The notes under the pieces are model-generated. The model saw nothing but the letters and a program-made list of their open reading frames with translations. It was not told the origin of the DNA and ran no database searches. From assembly GCF_000317835.1 (NCBI RefSeq), contig NC_019793.1, forward strand, positions 2,232,001 through 2,296,000: a stretch of DNA of 64,000 bases. The letters are read 5' to 3'. This document shows, one piece after another, positions 56,367-64,000 of this stretch. The position numbers and the translations under genes were made by a program. The stretch's first letter is position 1. The number at the start of each line of letters is the position of its first letter. Origin of the DNA: Deinococcus peraridilitoris DSM 19664. Lineage in GTDB: Bacteria; Deinococcota; Deinococci; Deinococcales; Deinococcaceae.

Positions 56367-56871
56367 GACCTCCTGCGAAAGTGGTGGGTTAGGGTAGGGG
56401 ATGGCGCACGAGCGGTACGAACGGACGATGAAGTTGAACCGCGTGCGGTTCAAGCGGCGAACCGGGGTGTACCCCGAAACCTTCGAGGCGATGCGCGACG
56501 TGCTTGATCAGCGCGAGCAGGCCAAGACAAAGGCGGGCCGTCCCGCAGCGCTCACCCCAGACGAGCAGTTGCTGCTCACACTGGAATTCTGGCGGGAGTA
56601 TCGCACTCAAGCTCACCTCGGCGACGACTGGGGCGTGCACGAGACCACGGTGCTGCGCACCGTCGAGCGTGTCGAAGCCGCCTTGCTGGCCAGCGGCCAG
56701 TTCTCCTTGCCGCGTCGCTCGGCGCTGACGACCGAGACGGTGTACAGCGCGGTCCTCGTCGACGTGTCCGAAGTGCCGTGCGAGCGACCCAAAAAAACAG
56801 CGGACGTGGTACAGCGGCAAGAAGAAGCGGCACACCCAGAAGATGCAGCTGATGATCGAAGCCGTCACGGG
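56367..56871 (+). mobile_element. Truncated IS5-family (IS427-like) element, copy A
   Basis: The left end GACCTCCTGCGAAAGT follows a TA dinucleotide. The sequence then matches copy B (58708-59591, reverse orientation) closely up to GTCACGGG at 56871 and breaks off there. About 505 of 884 bp remain. The right half with the DDE domain is absent. Confidence 0.85.
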
Positions 56872-57102
56872 TGTGAAGGTAGAAACGGAGCTGTCACTTT
56901 CACCGGCTCGTATAATCTGACCGTCGACAAGACTGGTAATTCCACTACCGTCGTCATTTATAACAAGACGGGATCAGAGTCGCTACTCAGGAACCCGTTC
57001 AACCCAGAAAGCACCAGCGGAGAGAGCAAGCCACGGTCCTCCGCGCCAGGTACTTACAAAGGTGATTATCAGCAGTTTTACTACTTCTCAACTCCAAAAT
57101 AG
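56401..57102 (+). pseudogene. Transposase remnant fused in frame to a foreign C-terminal fragment
   Basis: Residues 1 to about 155 equal the first frame of the IS427-like transposase (RYERTMKLNRVRFKRRTGVYPETFEAM, a helix-turn-helix domain). After the truncation point the frame runs into an unrelated AT-rich segment encoding GAVTFTGSYNLTVDKTGNSTTVVIYNKTGSESLLRNPFNPESTSGE, then FYYFSTPK and a stop. That tail looks like the C-terminal beta-rich domain of another protein that lost its N-terminus. The chimera is unlikely to function as a transposase. Confidence 0.7.
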
Positions 57103-57116
57103 CTGGAGTATGGGCG

Positions 57117-57129
57117 AGGTGAGTGACCT
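57117..57129 (+). repeat. Left target duplication of the IS4-family element
   Basis: AGGTGAGTGACCT abuts the left IS end; the right copy (58315-58327) reads AGGTGAGTGACTT. It is a 13-bp duplication with one difference. Confidence 0.8.
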
Positions 57130-58314
57130 CAGTACCCCACAACTTGGTTCGGGTAACGTCCTGAAGGGCGATTTGATCGCAGCGTAGACACAAGAAGAGC
57201 GGCATCAAGGGAGTGTGTCGCTCCAAGAAGCCGCTCTGGCTGATCCTACCAAGCTCGGCGAGGTCATCAAGCACCATCTGCCATTCCTACGCCGAGATAC
57301 CCTGCAACGCCTCGCCGACGTCGTCACCGCCCTGATTCAAGCTCGCTCGACCAAGCACGCCCAGCTTGCCCTCCATCTGCCCGGCACAGTCGGTGCCGTC
57401 AGCAAGCTGCGCCGAGTCGAGCGCTGCCTACACGACCCTCAGCTCGATCGCGACGTTTTCTTGAAGCTCCTCGTGCCACTGCTGCCCGACGAGAAGCTGG
57501 TCATGACCATGGACCGCACGAACTGGGAACACGGCGAAGCCGACCTGAACCTCCTTGTGCTGGGCGTAGTGCTTGAAGGCTTCACCTTGCCCCTCGTGTG
57601 GATGGCCTTGCCGCACGGGGGTAGCAGCGACACCGGAGTGCGTGAGCGTTTGGTCGCTCAACTTCTCAAGGTCTTGCCCGCGAAGCGGTGGCGTGTTCTG
57701 GTTGCCGACCGTGAGTTCGTCGGGGCGGCGTGGTTCACGTTTCTGAGGCGGCGCGGCATCAAACGCTGCCTGCGCATCCGAGGTGACGCTCGGATCGACG
57801 ACGTGCGGCTCGACGAGGGCTGGGGGTACGTGCAGCCCGGACAAGTGGTCGCGCTGCTCGAAAAAGCGAATGTGTACGGCAACGTCATGCAACTGGTCGT
57901 CACCCGCACCGACGCCGGGGAACTGCTCGCCCTGGCGACCGACCTGAAGATCGACGAGACGCGGGCGGTGTATCGTTTGCGCTGGACCGTGGAGTGTACC
58001 TTCAGCACTCAGAAATCCAGAGGCTTCGACCTGGAGGCGAGTGCCATGACCAGGCCGGATCGGCTGGAACGCTTGTTCGGGGTAGTCACGCTGGCTTTGG
58101 CATGGTGTTTGCGTGTCGGCGTGTGGTGTCACCAGCAGCGGCCCATCAAACGCAAAAAACACGGACGCCGTGCAGTGAGCCTCGTCAGGTACGGCCTGGA
58201 GCTTCTTTCCGCTTCTTTGCGTTGGGACACGAGTGACTGCCTGACACTTTTGGCGCTTGTCATGCAGCCTTTTCCCGCTCCAGCACACCACTCAATCCAA
58301 GTTGTGGGGTACTG
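57130..58314 (+). mobile_element. IS4-family insertion sequence
   Basis: This 1185-bp element has perfect 18-bp terminal inverted repeats (CAGTACCCCACAACTTGG) and is flanked by the 13-bp duplication. It carries one full-length transposase gene and appears intact. It lies between the remnant tail gene and the lipoprotein gene, which were adjacent before insertion. Confidence 0.92.
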
Positions 58315-58315
58315 A
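57215..58315 (+). CDS. IS4-family transposase
   Basis: This 366-residue DDE transposase shows the first Asp in VMTMDRTNWEHGE, the second in VLVADREFVGAAWF and the Y-2-R-3-E-6-K signature in YRLRWTVECTFSTQK, all as in the IS4 family. The frame is complete, and its TGA overlaps the last bases of the right inverted repeat. The start is probably GTG at 57215. Confidence 0.92.
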   Translation: MSLQEAALADPTKLGEVIKHHLPFLRRDTLQRLADVVTALIQARSTKHAQLALHLPGTVGAVSKLRRVERCLHDPQLDRDVFLKLLVPLLPDEKLVMTMDRTNWEHGEADLNLLVLGVVLEGFTLPLVWMALPHGGSSDTGVRERLVAQLLKVLPAKRWRVLVADREFVGAAWFTFLRRRGIKRCLRIRGDARIDDVRLDEGWGYVQPGQVVALLEKANVYGNVMQLVVTRTDAGELLALATDLKIDETRAVYRLRWTVECTFSTQKSRGFDLEASAMTRPDRLERLFGVVTLALAWCLRVGVWCHQQRPIKRKKHGRRAVSLVRYGLELLSASLRWDTSDCLTLLALVMQPFPAPAHHSIQVVGY

Positions 58316-58327
58316 GGTGAGTGACTT
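58315..58327 (+). repeat. Right target duplication of the IS4-family element
   Basis: AGGTGAGTGACTT follows the right inverted repeat. It contains the GGTGAG ribosome site of the downstream lipoprotein gene, so the insertion regenerated that gene's translation start region. Confidence 0.8.
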
Positions 58328-58691
58328 GAAATCAGTCGTTGCGTTAATTCTTCTGTTCTGTTTAGTCTCATGCGATGGCGGAATCAATATTAAGGCCGAT
58401 GAATTGAAAGGAACATATAAAAATGGCTTCGGCGCGACGCTGAGCTTAGAGAATGACCAGGACTTCTACATCGTAGGAAATGAACAAGATATACAAGGCT
58501 ACTGGGAACTGAGACCTGATGGTTTTCTCCGGATCTACATATGCCCAAACCAAGAGATATTGGAAAATTTCGAAAATGAATGCAAGGAGGATATAAAAGC
58601 TAATATCAATTTGAATATAACTAGGACTGGAGGAGGAGTCGTTATATCAGGGAGTGAATACAAGAGCGATGACTTTGAAAAAGTAGAGTAA
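58326..58691 (+). CDS. Small AT-rich lipoprotein gene
   Basis: This 121-residue protein has a lipoprotein signal peptide with lipobox LVSC (KSVVALILLFCLVSCDGG). The mature part, KADELKGTYKNGFGATLSLENDQDFYIVGNEQDIQGYWELRPDG, resembles small beta-barrel lipoproteins that describe a residue-by-residue growth of sheet; I cannot name the family. The TTG start has GGTGAG upstream. A GTG at 58317 is the alternative. The codons are AT-rich, unlike the chromosome around it, so it was acquired horizontally. It was the second gene of a pair whose first member survives only as the tail at about 56880-57102. Confidence 0.65.
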   Translation: MKSVVALILLFCLVSCDGGINIKADELKGTYKNGFGATLSLENDQDFYIVGNEQDIQGYWELRPDGFLRIYICPNQEILENFENECKEDIKANINLNITRTGGGVVISGSEYKSDDFEKVE

Positions 58692-58722
58692 CGTCGTATA
58701 TGCATTAGACCTCCTGCGAAAG

Positions 58723-59115
58723 TCATGACTGCACGTCAAGGGTAAGGTTGACGAGGGCGGCGATCAGGTGCAGGCGCAGCGCAAAGCGCCTGCGACGATG
58801 ACGATACGTCTCCTTGAGCACCCGGAAGATCTTCAGCCGTCGGATGACATGCTCGATCCTCTGGCGGAAGTGCGCTAGCACGCGGTTTTCGTGCCGCTGC
58901 TCTTCGCTGAGCGGGACGCGCGCTGTGGCTTTATGCGGGGTCAGCGAGAGCGTGTGATCGTGGGCGATGCCCTGATACCCGGCGTCGGTGATCAGAGCGG
59001 TTTCTTGGTGCACCCGAACGCCCGAGTCGCGCAGCAGCGTGAGGTCATGGGTCGCACCGCGACCGGTTCCCACGCACAGAATCCGCCCCGTGACGGCTTC
59101 GATCATCAGCTGCAT
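58723..59115 (-). CDS. IS427-like transposase, second frame (DDE domain)
   Basis: This 130-codon open frame encodes the DDE_Tnp_4-type catalytic part: MQLMIEAVTGRILCV, ALITDAGYQGIAH with a catalytic Asp, and HFRQRIEHVIRRLKIFRVL with the Glu. It overlaps the first frame by about 70 bases, so the active enzyme is probably made by programmed frameshifting at the AAAAAA run near 59161-59167. Confidence 0.8.
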   Translation of the reverse strand: MQLMIEAVTGRILCVGTGRGATHDLTLLRDSGVRVHQETALITDAGYQGIAHDHTLSLTPHKATARVPLSEEQRHENRVLAHFRQRIEHVIRRLKIFRVLKETYRHRRRRFALRLHLIAALVNLTLDVQS

Positions 59116-59557
59116 CTTCTGGGTGTGCCGCTTCTTCTTGCCGCTGTACCACGTCCGCTGTTTTTTTGGGTCGCTCGCACGGCACTTCGGACACGTCGAC
59201 GAGGACCGCGCTGTACACCGTCTCGGTCGTCAGCGCCGAGCGACGCGGCAAGGAGAACTGGCCGCTGGCCAGCAAGGCGGCTTCGACACGCTCGACGGTG
59301 CGCAGCACGGTGGTCTCGTGCACGCCCCAGTCGTCGCCGAGGTGAGCTTGAGTGCGATACTCCCGCCAGAATTCCAGTGTGAGCAGCAACTGCTCGTCCG
59401 GGGTGAGCGCTGCGGGACGGCCCGCCTTTGTCTTGGCCTGCTCGCGCTGATCAAGCACGTCGCGCATCGCCTCGAAGGTTTCGGGGTACACCCCGGTTCG
59501 CCGCTTGAACCGCACGCGGTTCAACTTCATCGTCCGTTCGTACCGCTCGTGCGCCAT
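59045..59557 (-). CDS. IS427-like transposase, first frame (HTH domain)
   Basis: This 170-codon frame encodes the N-terminal helix-turn-helix domain (VRFKRRTGVYPETFEAMRDVL, LTPDEQLLLTLEFWREYRTQAHLGDDWGVHETTVLRTVERVE). The frame continues through a run of six A into PKKTADVVQRQEE, where a shift to the other frame joins it to the DDE part. It is nearly identical to the product of copy A up to that copy's truncation. Confidence 0.85.
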   Translation of the reverse strand: MAHERYERTMKLNRVRFKRRTGVYPETFEAMRDVLDQREQAKTKAGRPAALTPDEQLLLTLEFWREYRTQAHLGDDWGVHETTVLRTVERVEAALLASGQFSLPRRSALTTETVYSAVLVDVSEVPCERPKKTADVVQRQEEAAHPEDAADDRSRHGADSVRGNRSRCDP

Positions 59558-59593
59558 CCCCTACCCTAGCCCACGACTTTCGCAGGAGGTCTA

Positions 59594-59636
59594 TTGATGG
59601 AGTGCTTTTCTCCAGCAATGCAACGGCCACCCGCTT
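59594..59636 (+). repeat. Two-hairpin repeat copy 3, right part
   Basis: TTGATGGAGTGCTTTTCTCC and CCACCCGCTT match the right half of the repeat family. It continues the element broken at 56364 after the TA target duplication. The terminal TA (59637-59638) forms the start of the -10 box of the next gene. Confidence 0.75.
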
Positions 59637-59642
59637 TAGACT
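59637..59642 (+). promoter_or_regulatory. -10 box formed at the repeat boundary
   Basis: TAGACT ends 6 nt before the ATG of the aminotransferase gene. Its first two bases are the TA target of the small repeat, so the repeat's end contributes upstream promoter DNA. No clear -35 is seen. Confidence 0.5.
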
Positions 59643-59648
59643 GCCGGT

Positions 59649-60839
59649 ATGTCTTTTGTTTCCCGGCGGGCGGCCTCGATGCCGCACAGTGTCTTCACCA
59701 CCATGGACCGCGCCAAGGCCCGGGCCCGCGAAGCAGGGCTGGACATCATCGATCTGTCGATCGGCTCCAGTGACCTGCCTCCACCGGCCAGCGTGCTCGA
59801 CGCCCTTTGTCACGCCGTTCCGGACACTGCCACCCACCGCTACCCCATGCACAGCGACACCAGAGAACTCAGAAGTGCCGCCCAGGGGTACTTTCAGGGA
59901 CGTTTCGGGGTCACCCTCGACGTGGAGCGCGAAGTGCTGCCGCTGATCGGTGCGCAGGAAGGCCTGGCGCACCTGCTGCTGGCCGTCACCGACCCCGGCG
60001 ATACCATCCTGCTGCCCGACCCAGGTTACCCGCCGTATCTGGGTGCTGCCCGCCTCGCCTCGCTCGATGTCCACTTTCTGGCGCTGCGTGAAGAGCGTGA
60101 CTTTCTGCCGGACCTCGGGGCCATTCCCGAAGACGTTCGCCGCCGCGCGAAGGTGCTGCTGCTGAACTATCCCAACAACCCCACGAGTGCCACCGCCCCG
60201 CTGCCCTTTTTCGAGGACGCCGCGCGCTTCTGCCGCGAGCACGGCCTGCTGCTGGTGCACGACCATCCCTACGCCGAGATGACCTTCGGCGAATACCGCG
60301 CGCCCAGTGTGCTACAGGTGGAAGGTGCGCTGGACATTGCCGTGGAACTGCACTCTCTCAGCAAGAGCTTTCACATGGGCGGCTTTCGGGTGGGCTTTGC
60401 CGCTGGAAACGCGCAGGCCCTCGCGGCGCTTGCGCGGGTGAAGGGCGCCGTCGACTTTCACCAGTACCTGGGTATCCAGCGCGCGGCCGCGCACGCCCTC
60501 AGCCTGCCTCCCGAAGTGGCCCGCGCGGGAGCTGCGGTCTTCCAGGCGCGCCGCGACGCCCTGGTGCAGGCCATGCGCGCTCAGGGCTGGGAGGTGCAGC
60601 TGCCCCGCGCCAGCATGTACGTCTGGTGGGAACTTCCCCCGGCCGCCGGGCAGGACTCGCTGGAATTCGCGCAGCAGCTCGCGGTGCAGACCGGTCTGGT
60701 GCTGGCGCCCGGTTCGGCCTTCGGCGCGCTAGGCGAGGGGTACGTGCGGTTCGCGCTGGTGCGCGAACCGGGCGCCCTTGCGGGGGCCGTGGAGCGCCTC
60801 GCGGCGTTCCTGGCCAAAGGCGTGGAGGGCGCGAGTTGA
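59649..60839 (+). CDS. PLP-dependent aminotransferase (class I/II)
   Basis: This 396-residue fold-type I aminotransferase resembles LL-diaminopimelate/alanine aminotransferase-like enzymes. It contains [54 protein letters not shown] and the Schiff-base Lys in [21 protein letters not shown]. The ATG follows TAGACT by 6 nt. A role in amino-acid metabolism is likely. It precedes the B12 genes but has a separate promoter, and I see no evidence that it is a CobD-type enzyme. Confidence 0.88.
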   Translation: MSFVSRRAASMPHSVFTTMDRAKARAREAGLDIIDLSIGSSDLPPPASVLDALCHAVPDTATHRYPMHSDTRELRSAAQGYFQGRFGVTLDVEREVLPLIGAQEGLAHLLLAVTDPGDTILLPDPGYPPYLGAARLASLDVHFLALREERDFLPDLGAIPEDVRRRAKVLLLNYPNNPTSATAPLPFFEDAARFCREHGLLLVHDHPYAEMTFGEYRAPSVLQVEGALDIAVELHSLSKSFHMGGFRVGFAAGNAQALAALARVKGAVDFHQYLGIQRAAAHALSLPPEVARAGAAVFQARRDALVQAMRAQGWEVQLPRASMYVWWELPPAAGQDSLEFAQQLAVQTGLVLAPGSAFGALGEGYVRFALVREPGALAGAVERLAAFLAKGVEGAS

Positions 60840-60864
60840 TTCTGCGGGCGCCGGACTCTAGCAT
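60836..60864 (+). promoter_or_regulatory. Promoter of the B12-controlled transcript
   Basis: TTGATT (60836-60841, overlapping the upstream stop codon) and TAGCAT (60859-60864) are separated by 17 bp. The predicted start, about 60871, is the 5' edge of the riboswitch. Confidence 0.65.
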
Positions 60865-60871
60865 GACCTCA

Positions 60872-61000
60872 CCTGGTGTTCGCGGCGCGTAGCCCGAACT
60901 GAAAGATGGGGAAGTCCGGTGAGAATCCGGCGCTGTTGCGCAGCGGTGTGCCGATTATGATCGGCGAGCCCGAATGCCTGCCAGGGAAGCCCTCTATACG
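60872..61000 (+). ncRNA. Cobalamin riboswitch
   Basis: The leader contains the conserved B12-aptamer core: AACTGAAAGATGGGGAAGTCC, then GGTGAGAATCCGGCGCTG (the four-way junction and B12-box region), GCGCAGCGGTG, and the closing GCCCGAATGCCTGCC. It lies between a promoter and a gene for a BtuF-like binding protein, as expected for control of cobalamin uptake and synthesis by adenosylcobalamin. Outer boundaries are approximate. Confidence 0.9.
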
Positions 61001-61066
61001 ACGCTGAGGGCACCTCTCGACGAAAGGGGCATCACCCGTGGTTTCGCAGAACTCTTGATTTTCAGC

Positions 61067-61095
61067 CCGCTCTGTCCCTTTGGGAGACAGGGCGG
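61067..61095 (+). terminator. Hairpin in the riboswitch leader
   Basis: CCGCTCTGTC and GACAGGGCGG pair with one G-T wobble around a 9-nt loop, 50 bases before the btuF-like start codon. It may be the expression platform, a terminator formed when ligand is bound. The following T-tract is weak. Confidence 0.5.
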
Positions 61096-61147
61096 CTTGT
61101 CATGCCTTCGCGCCCGGACTAACGCCATTCACCCCTGAGGAGTCCTC

Positions 61148-62017
61148 ATGTCCATTCGTACCCTGACCGCCCTGCTCGCCCTGTCCCTGGGTTCGGCCCT
61201 GGCCACCCAGTATCCGCTGACCGTCACCGACGACCTCGGGCGCCGCGTCACCCTGAACAGTGAACCCAAGCGCATCGTGGCGATGCTGCCCAGCCACACC
61301 GAGACCCTCGTGGCGCTGGGGGTCGGCAACCACCTGGTGGGCATCGACCGCTTCAGCAACTACCCGCGTGAAGTCACCGACAAGATCCCGAAGGTCGGCA
61401 GCGGTTTTCAGCCCAACATCGAGGCCATCGTGGCGCTCAAGCCCGATCTGGTCCTCGCCGACGAAAGCGCCAGCTCGCGCCTGACCGAGAAGCTCGAAAA
61501 GGCCGGACTGACGGTGTACGGCGGCACTGCCCAGACCTACAACGAGGTCTTCGAAAAGATCTCCACCATCGGCAAGCTGGTGAACCGCGAACCGCAGGCG
61601 CTCAACCTGATCACCTCGCTGCGCCGTGACCTCAACGAGGTGCAGAACCTGGTGCGCGGCGCGCCCAAGGTCAGCGTGTACTACGAGGTCGACCCGAGCG
61701 GCTACACCGCCGGCCCCAACAGCTTTATCGGCAGCCTGCTCGACAAGGCCGGTGGGCGCAACGTCATTCCCGCCAATCTGGGTGATTTCCCCAAGATCAG
61801 CCCGGAACTGGTCGTGAGCGCCAGCCCCAGCGTGATCATCAACGCCAAAGCCGAGGACGTCGCCAAGCGGCCCGGCTGGAACACCATCGCCGCCGTGAAG
61901 AACGGCAAGGTGTACCAGCCCACCTCCGAGGAGATCGACGCCCTGTCGCGCCCCGGCCCGCGTCTGGCGGTCGCCTTGCGCGTGCTGGCCAAGCTGCTGC
62001 ACCCCGAGCGGTTCTGA
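61148..62017 (+). CDS. BtuF-like cobalamin-binding ABC substrate-binding protein
   Basis: This 289-residue exported protein has signal peptide [19 protein letters not shown]. It belongs to the helical-backbone metal-receptor class (class III binding proteins): [68 protein letters not shown] and a long central helix. The riboswitch upstream favours cobalamin or a corrinoid as ligand over iron-siderophore. GAGGAG precedes the ATG. The permease and ATPase partners are not in the window. Confidence 0.87.
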   Translation: MSIRTLTALLALSLGSALATQYPLTVTDDLGRRVTLNSEPKRIVAMLPSHTETLVALGVGNHLVGIDRFSNYPREVTDKIPKVGSGFQPNIEAIVALKPDLVLADESASSRLTEKLEKAGLTVYGGTAQTYNEVFEKISTIGKLVNREPQALNLITSLRRDLNEVQNLVRGAPKVSVYYEVDPSGYTAGPNSFIGSLLDKAGGRNVIPANLGDFPKISPELVVSASPSVIINAKAEDVAKRPGWNTIAAVKNGKVYQPTSEEIDALSRPGPRLAVALRVLAKLLHPERF

Positions 62018-62125
62018 GGTGAGGCTTGTTGTGGCGTGTGTTTTCCTGGTCTCTGGCCAGCTTGAGGCGCGTTCCTTCGCGCTCCCTCATGGTGGAGCGA
62101 CCTGCTGCCAGGAGGGAGTTGTTCT

Positions 62126-62758
62126 GTGAGCGAGCAAGGCGAGGAATTCAAGAGCCTGGAGGAGCGCCGCGCCGCCAAACAGCAGGAGCTCGAGGCGCAG
62201 CGCGAACGCCACAAGAAAGAGGGAGGCCCGTCCGGCGCGCGCCGCCGCGGCCTGGTGATCGTCAACACCGGCAACGGCAAGGGCAAGACCACCGCCGCGC
62301 TGGGCCTGATGCTGCGCGCCAGCGGGCGCGGTCTGAAGGTCAAGCTCTTTCAGTTCATCAAGCACGAACGCGCCAAGTTCGGTGAACACCGCAGCCTGGA
62401 AAAACTCGAGGTGCCTTTTCAGGGCCTGGGGGACGGTTTCACTTGGCGCAGCAAGGACCTCGACCAGAGCGCCGCGCTGGGTCAGGCGGGCTGGGACGCC
62501 GCGAAGGAAGCAATCCTGTCCGGCGAGTGGGACATGGTCGTCCTCGACGAGTTCACCTACGCGCTCGCCTACGGCTGGGTCGCCTGGGAGGACGTGAGGG
62601 CGGCCCTGGAAGCGCGCGACCCCAAAGTGCACGTGATCATCACGGGCCGCCGGGCGCTGCCGGAGCTGATCGAGTTCGCCGACACCGTCACCGAGATGCA
62701 GCCCGTCAAGCACGCCTACGAGGCGGGCATCGGGGCGCAGGCAGGCATCGAGCACTGA
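62126..62758 (+). CDS. cobO: Cob(I)yrinic acid a,c-diamide adenosyltransferase
   Basis: This enzyme transfers the adenosyl group of ATP to the corrinoid cobalt. The 210-residue product has a charged N-terminal helix ([29 protein letters not shown]), a P-loop variant [15 protein letters not shown] near residue 47, [26 protein letters not shown] and [20 protein letters not shown], all standard for CobO/BtuR. The start is GTG with AGGAGGG upstream. It probably belongs to the riboswitch-controlled transcript. Confidence 0.93.
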   Translation: MSEQGEEFKSLEERRAAKQQELEAQRERHKKEGGPSGARRRGLVIVNTGNGKGKTTAALGLMLRASGRGLKVKLFQFIKHERAKFGEHRSLEKLEVPFQGLGDGFTWRSKDLDQSAALGQAGWDAAKEAILSGEWDMVVLDEFTYALAYGWVAWEDVRAALEARDPKVHVIITGRRALPELIEFADTVTEMQPVKHAYEAGIGAQAGIEH

Positions 62759-62831
62759 GAGTACACCAGTATTGAGCGCCACACCAGCACCTGCAGGCCG
62801 AGCGCCATGTTGCTGGCACAGAAAGGACCAT

Positions 62832-63530
62832 ATGGACTTCTCGATTCTCGCCCTGGTATTCGCCCTGGGCTTACGTCACGGCCTCGACGCCGATCACCTG
62901 GCCATCATCGACGGCTTCGCGCGCCTGCGGCCGAGCCGCTGGAACGGGGTGCTGTTCGCGCTGGGGCACGGTGGGGTCGTCACGGTCCTCGCGCTCGGGG
63001 TGGACCGCCTCCTGGGCGAGGTCGAGCTGGACTGGCTCTCGCCTTGGCTGTTCCTGCTGGTCGCGGGCGCCAACCTGTACCGCCTGCTGCGCCCCGCCGC
63101 GCATACCCACGCCGGGGCGGGGGCCGGCCTGCCGGGCCGCTGGCTCGTGCTGGGGCCGCTCGCGATGGGCGTGCTGCTCGCCATCGGTTTTGAGACCGTC
63201 ACGCAACTCTCGGCGCTGTCGCTTGCCAATCAGGTCAGCCCGCTGCTGCTGGGCGCCGCCTTCACCTTCGGCATGCTGATCACCGACGGCGTGAACGGCC
63301 TGCTGGCGGCGCGGGTGCAGCGCAGCCGGGGCCCGCGTGCCGAGAGCGCGTCGCGCGTCATCGGCTGGCTGGTGGTCGCGTTCTCGACTGCCTTCGCCTT
63401 CGGGCATTTCGCGGGCCTTGACCTGGGCACGCTCGCGTTGCCGCTCGGCGTGCTGATGTTCAGCGCCCTGGTCGCGCTGCGCCTGTGGTGCCTGCGCGAT
63501 CCGCAGGCCAGATTGACGGTGGGCACGTGA
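62832..63530 (+). CDS. NiCoT-type nickel/cobalt transporter
   Basis: This 232-residue membrane protein has about six helices. The metal-selectivity signature in helix 1-2 reads [16 protein letters not shown], the HX4DH motif of NiCoT permeases, with FGHFAG near the end and LALGHGG as a second His motif. Its place between cobO and cbiE points to cobalt uptake for B12 synthesis. The ATG at 62832 has AAAGGA upstream. It is shorter than classical HoxN-type NiCoTs (over 300 residues). Confidence 0.85.
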   Translation: MDFSILALVFALGLRHGLDADHLAIIDGFARLRPSRWNGVLFALGHGGVVTVLALGVDRLLGEVELDWLSPWLFLLVAGANLYRLLRPAAHTHAGAGAGLPGRWLVLGPLAMGVLLAIGFETVTQLSALSLANQVSPLLLGAAFTFGMLITDGVNGLLAARVQRSRGPRAESASRVIGWLVVAFSTAFAFGHFAGLDLGTLALPLGVLMFSALVALRLWCLRDPQARLTVGT

Positions 63531-63540
63531 CGGTGGGCAC

Positions 63541-64000
63541 GTGATTTCCTGCATCGGCGCCGGTCCCGGCCACCTCGACTACCTCACGCGCGGCGGGGCC
63601 CGCCGCGTGCAGGAGGCAGAGGTCGTCGCGGGCTTCAGCACCGTGGTGGACCTCGTGCGGCCCTTGATTCGCCCGGACGCCACCGTCATCACGATGGGCT
63701 ACCGGGACCAGACCGAGAAACTTCAGCAGGTCGCCGCCCTGCACCAGGGCGGCAAGACTTGCGCGGTGGTGTTCATGGGTGACATCCACTTCAGCGGTTT
63801 TCAGTTTCTGGAGCGCGTCGAGAAAGCCTGTGGGCACCCGGTCGAGACCTTTCCCGGCATCTCCAGCGCGCAGGTCATGGCGTCACGCGGACGGGTCTGC
63901 TTCGACGAGACCACCTTCGTGACGTTTCACCGCCGCGGCGACCTCTCGCCCTTCCGGACCCACCTCACGAACGCCCTCGCCGACGGGCGCAACGCCATCG
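63541..64000 (+). CDS. cbiE: Precorrin-6Y methyltransferase CbiE, N-terminal part
   Basis: The frame runs off the window, and about 153 residues are visible. The tetrapyrrole methylase fold is clear: [31 protein letters not shown] at the start, a [21 protein letters not shown]-binding segment and [30 protein letters not shown]. This fits CbiE or the N-terminal half of CobL, which methylates C5 (and C15). The GTG at 63541 follows a 14-bp direct repeat (GACGGTGGGCACGT twice) spanning the previous stop. Confidence 0.87.
   Translation, partial: MISCIGAGPGHLDYLTRGGARRVQEAEVVAGFSTVVDLVRPLIRPDATVITMGYRDQTEKLQQVAALHQGGKTCAVVFMGDIHFSGFQFLERVEKACGHPVETFPGISSAQVMASRGRVCFDETTFVTFHRRGDLSPFRTHLTNALADGRNAI

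Larger units (their letters stand above)
58708..59591 (-). mobile_element. IS5-family (IS427-like) element, copy B
   Basis: This 884-bp element has ends GACCTCCTGCGAAAGT and ACTTTCGCAGGAGGTC and is flanked by TA on both sides. It has two overlapping transposase frames. It lies in opposite orientation to copy A, so the two bracket the AT-rich cargo in a composite-transposon arrangement. The outer ends (56367 and 59591) are both next to TA and inside the split small repeat. Confidence 0.9.

Overview
The window looks like chromosomal DNA of a Deinococcus species. The evidence is high GC content, a clear PprA homologue (a DNA-repair protein known only from Deinococcus), an HU protein with the Lys/Ala-rich N-terminal extension usual in that genus, and many genes whose start codon lies 5-9 nt after a TANNNT -10 box, which implies leaderless mRNAs. 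Nothing points to a phage. No rRNA operon or CRISPR array is visible.

Layout. 1-9.8 kb: the end of a VWA protein, a DUF2270 membrane protein, dnaE, an aldo/keto reductase, a HisJ-type PHP phosphatase, an AlaX-type editing protein and HU. 10.1-12.5 kb: two tRNA-Ser, a nitrilase-fold membrane protein, rpsO and tRNA-Leu. 12.6-14.9 kb: a TPR/SARP-type regulator divergent from two very small ORFs that share a repeated GDAG(T/V)M motif. This is the best candidate here for an undescribed system, a peptide signal with an intracellular receptor. 15-32.7 kb: mostly single genes, including a nucleoside hydrolase, acyltransferase, aminotransferase, a histidine-kinase-like protein without the phospho-acceptor His, PaiB, GNAT, an XPB-like helicase with a Bax1/DUF790 nuclease, a PAS-PAS-PAS-GbsR/MarR fusion, a response regulator, an autoregulated TetR operon and pprA.

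33.3-47.0 kb is one catabolic block for reductive pyrimidine degradation: preT-preA (dihydropyrimidine dehydrogenase), hydA, an ABC importer (ATPase, two permeases, NMT1/THI5-like binding protein), a carbamoyl-amide hydrolase (beta-ureidopropionase type), a PucR-type regulator, a class III aminotransferase and a CoA-acylating semialdehyde dehydrogenase. Together they could convert uracil or thymine through beta-alanine-type products to acyl-CoA. A near-consensus promoter with an embedded inverted repeat precedes preT. A HigB/HigA pair and a second nucleoside hydrolase follow.

47.9-56.2 kb holds small hypothetical, secreted and housekeeping genes. 56.3-59.6 kb is an accessory island: two inverted copies of an IS5-family (IS427-like) element, one truncated, flank AT-richer cargo that an IS4-family element has split. 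The whole island sits inside a small non-coding repeat. That repeat (about 133 bp, TA-flanked, two hairpins) occurs intact at 9.3 and 41.7 kb, split at 56.3/59.6 kb and degraded at 50.5 kb. 59.6-64 kb: an aminotransferase, then a cobalamin riboswitch and a B12 block (BtuF-like binding protein, CobO, NiCoT cobalt transporter, start of CbiE).
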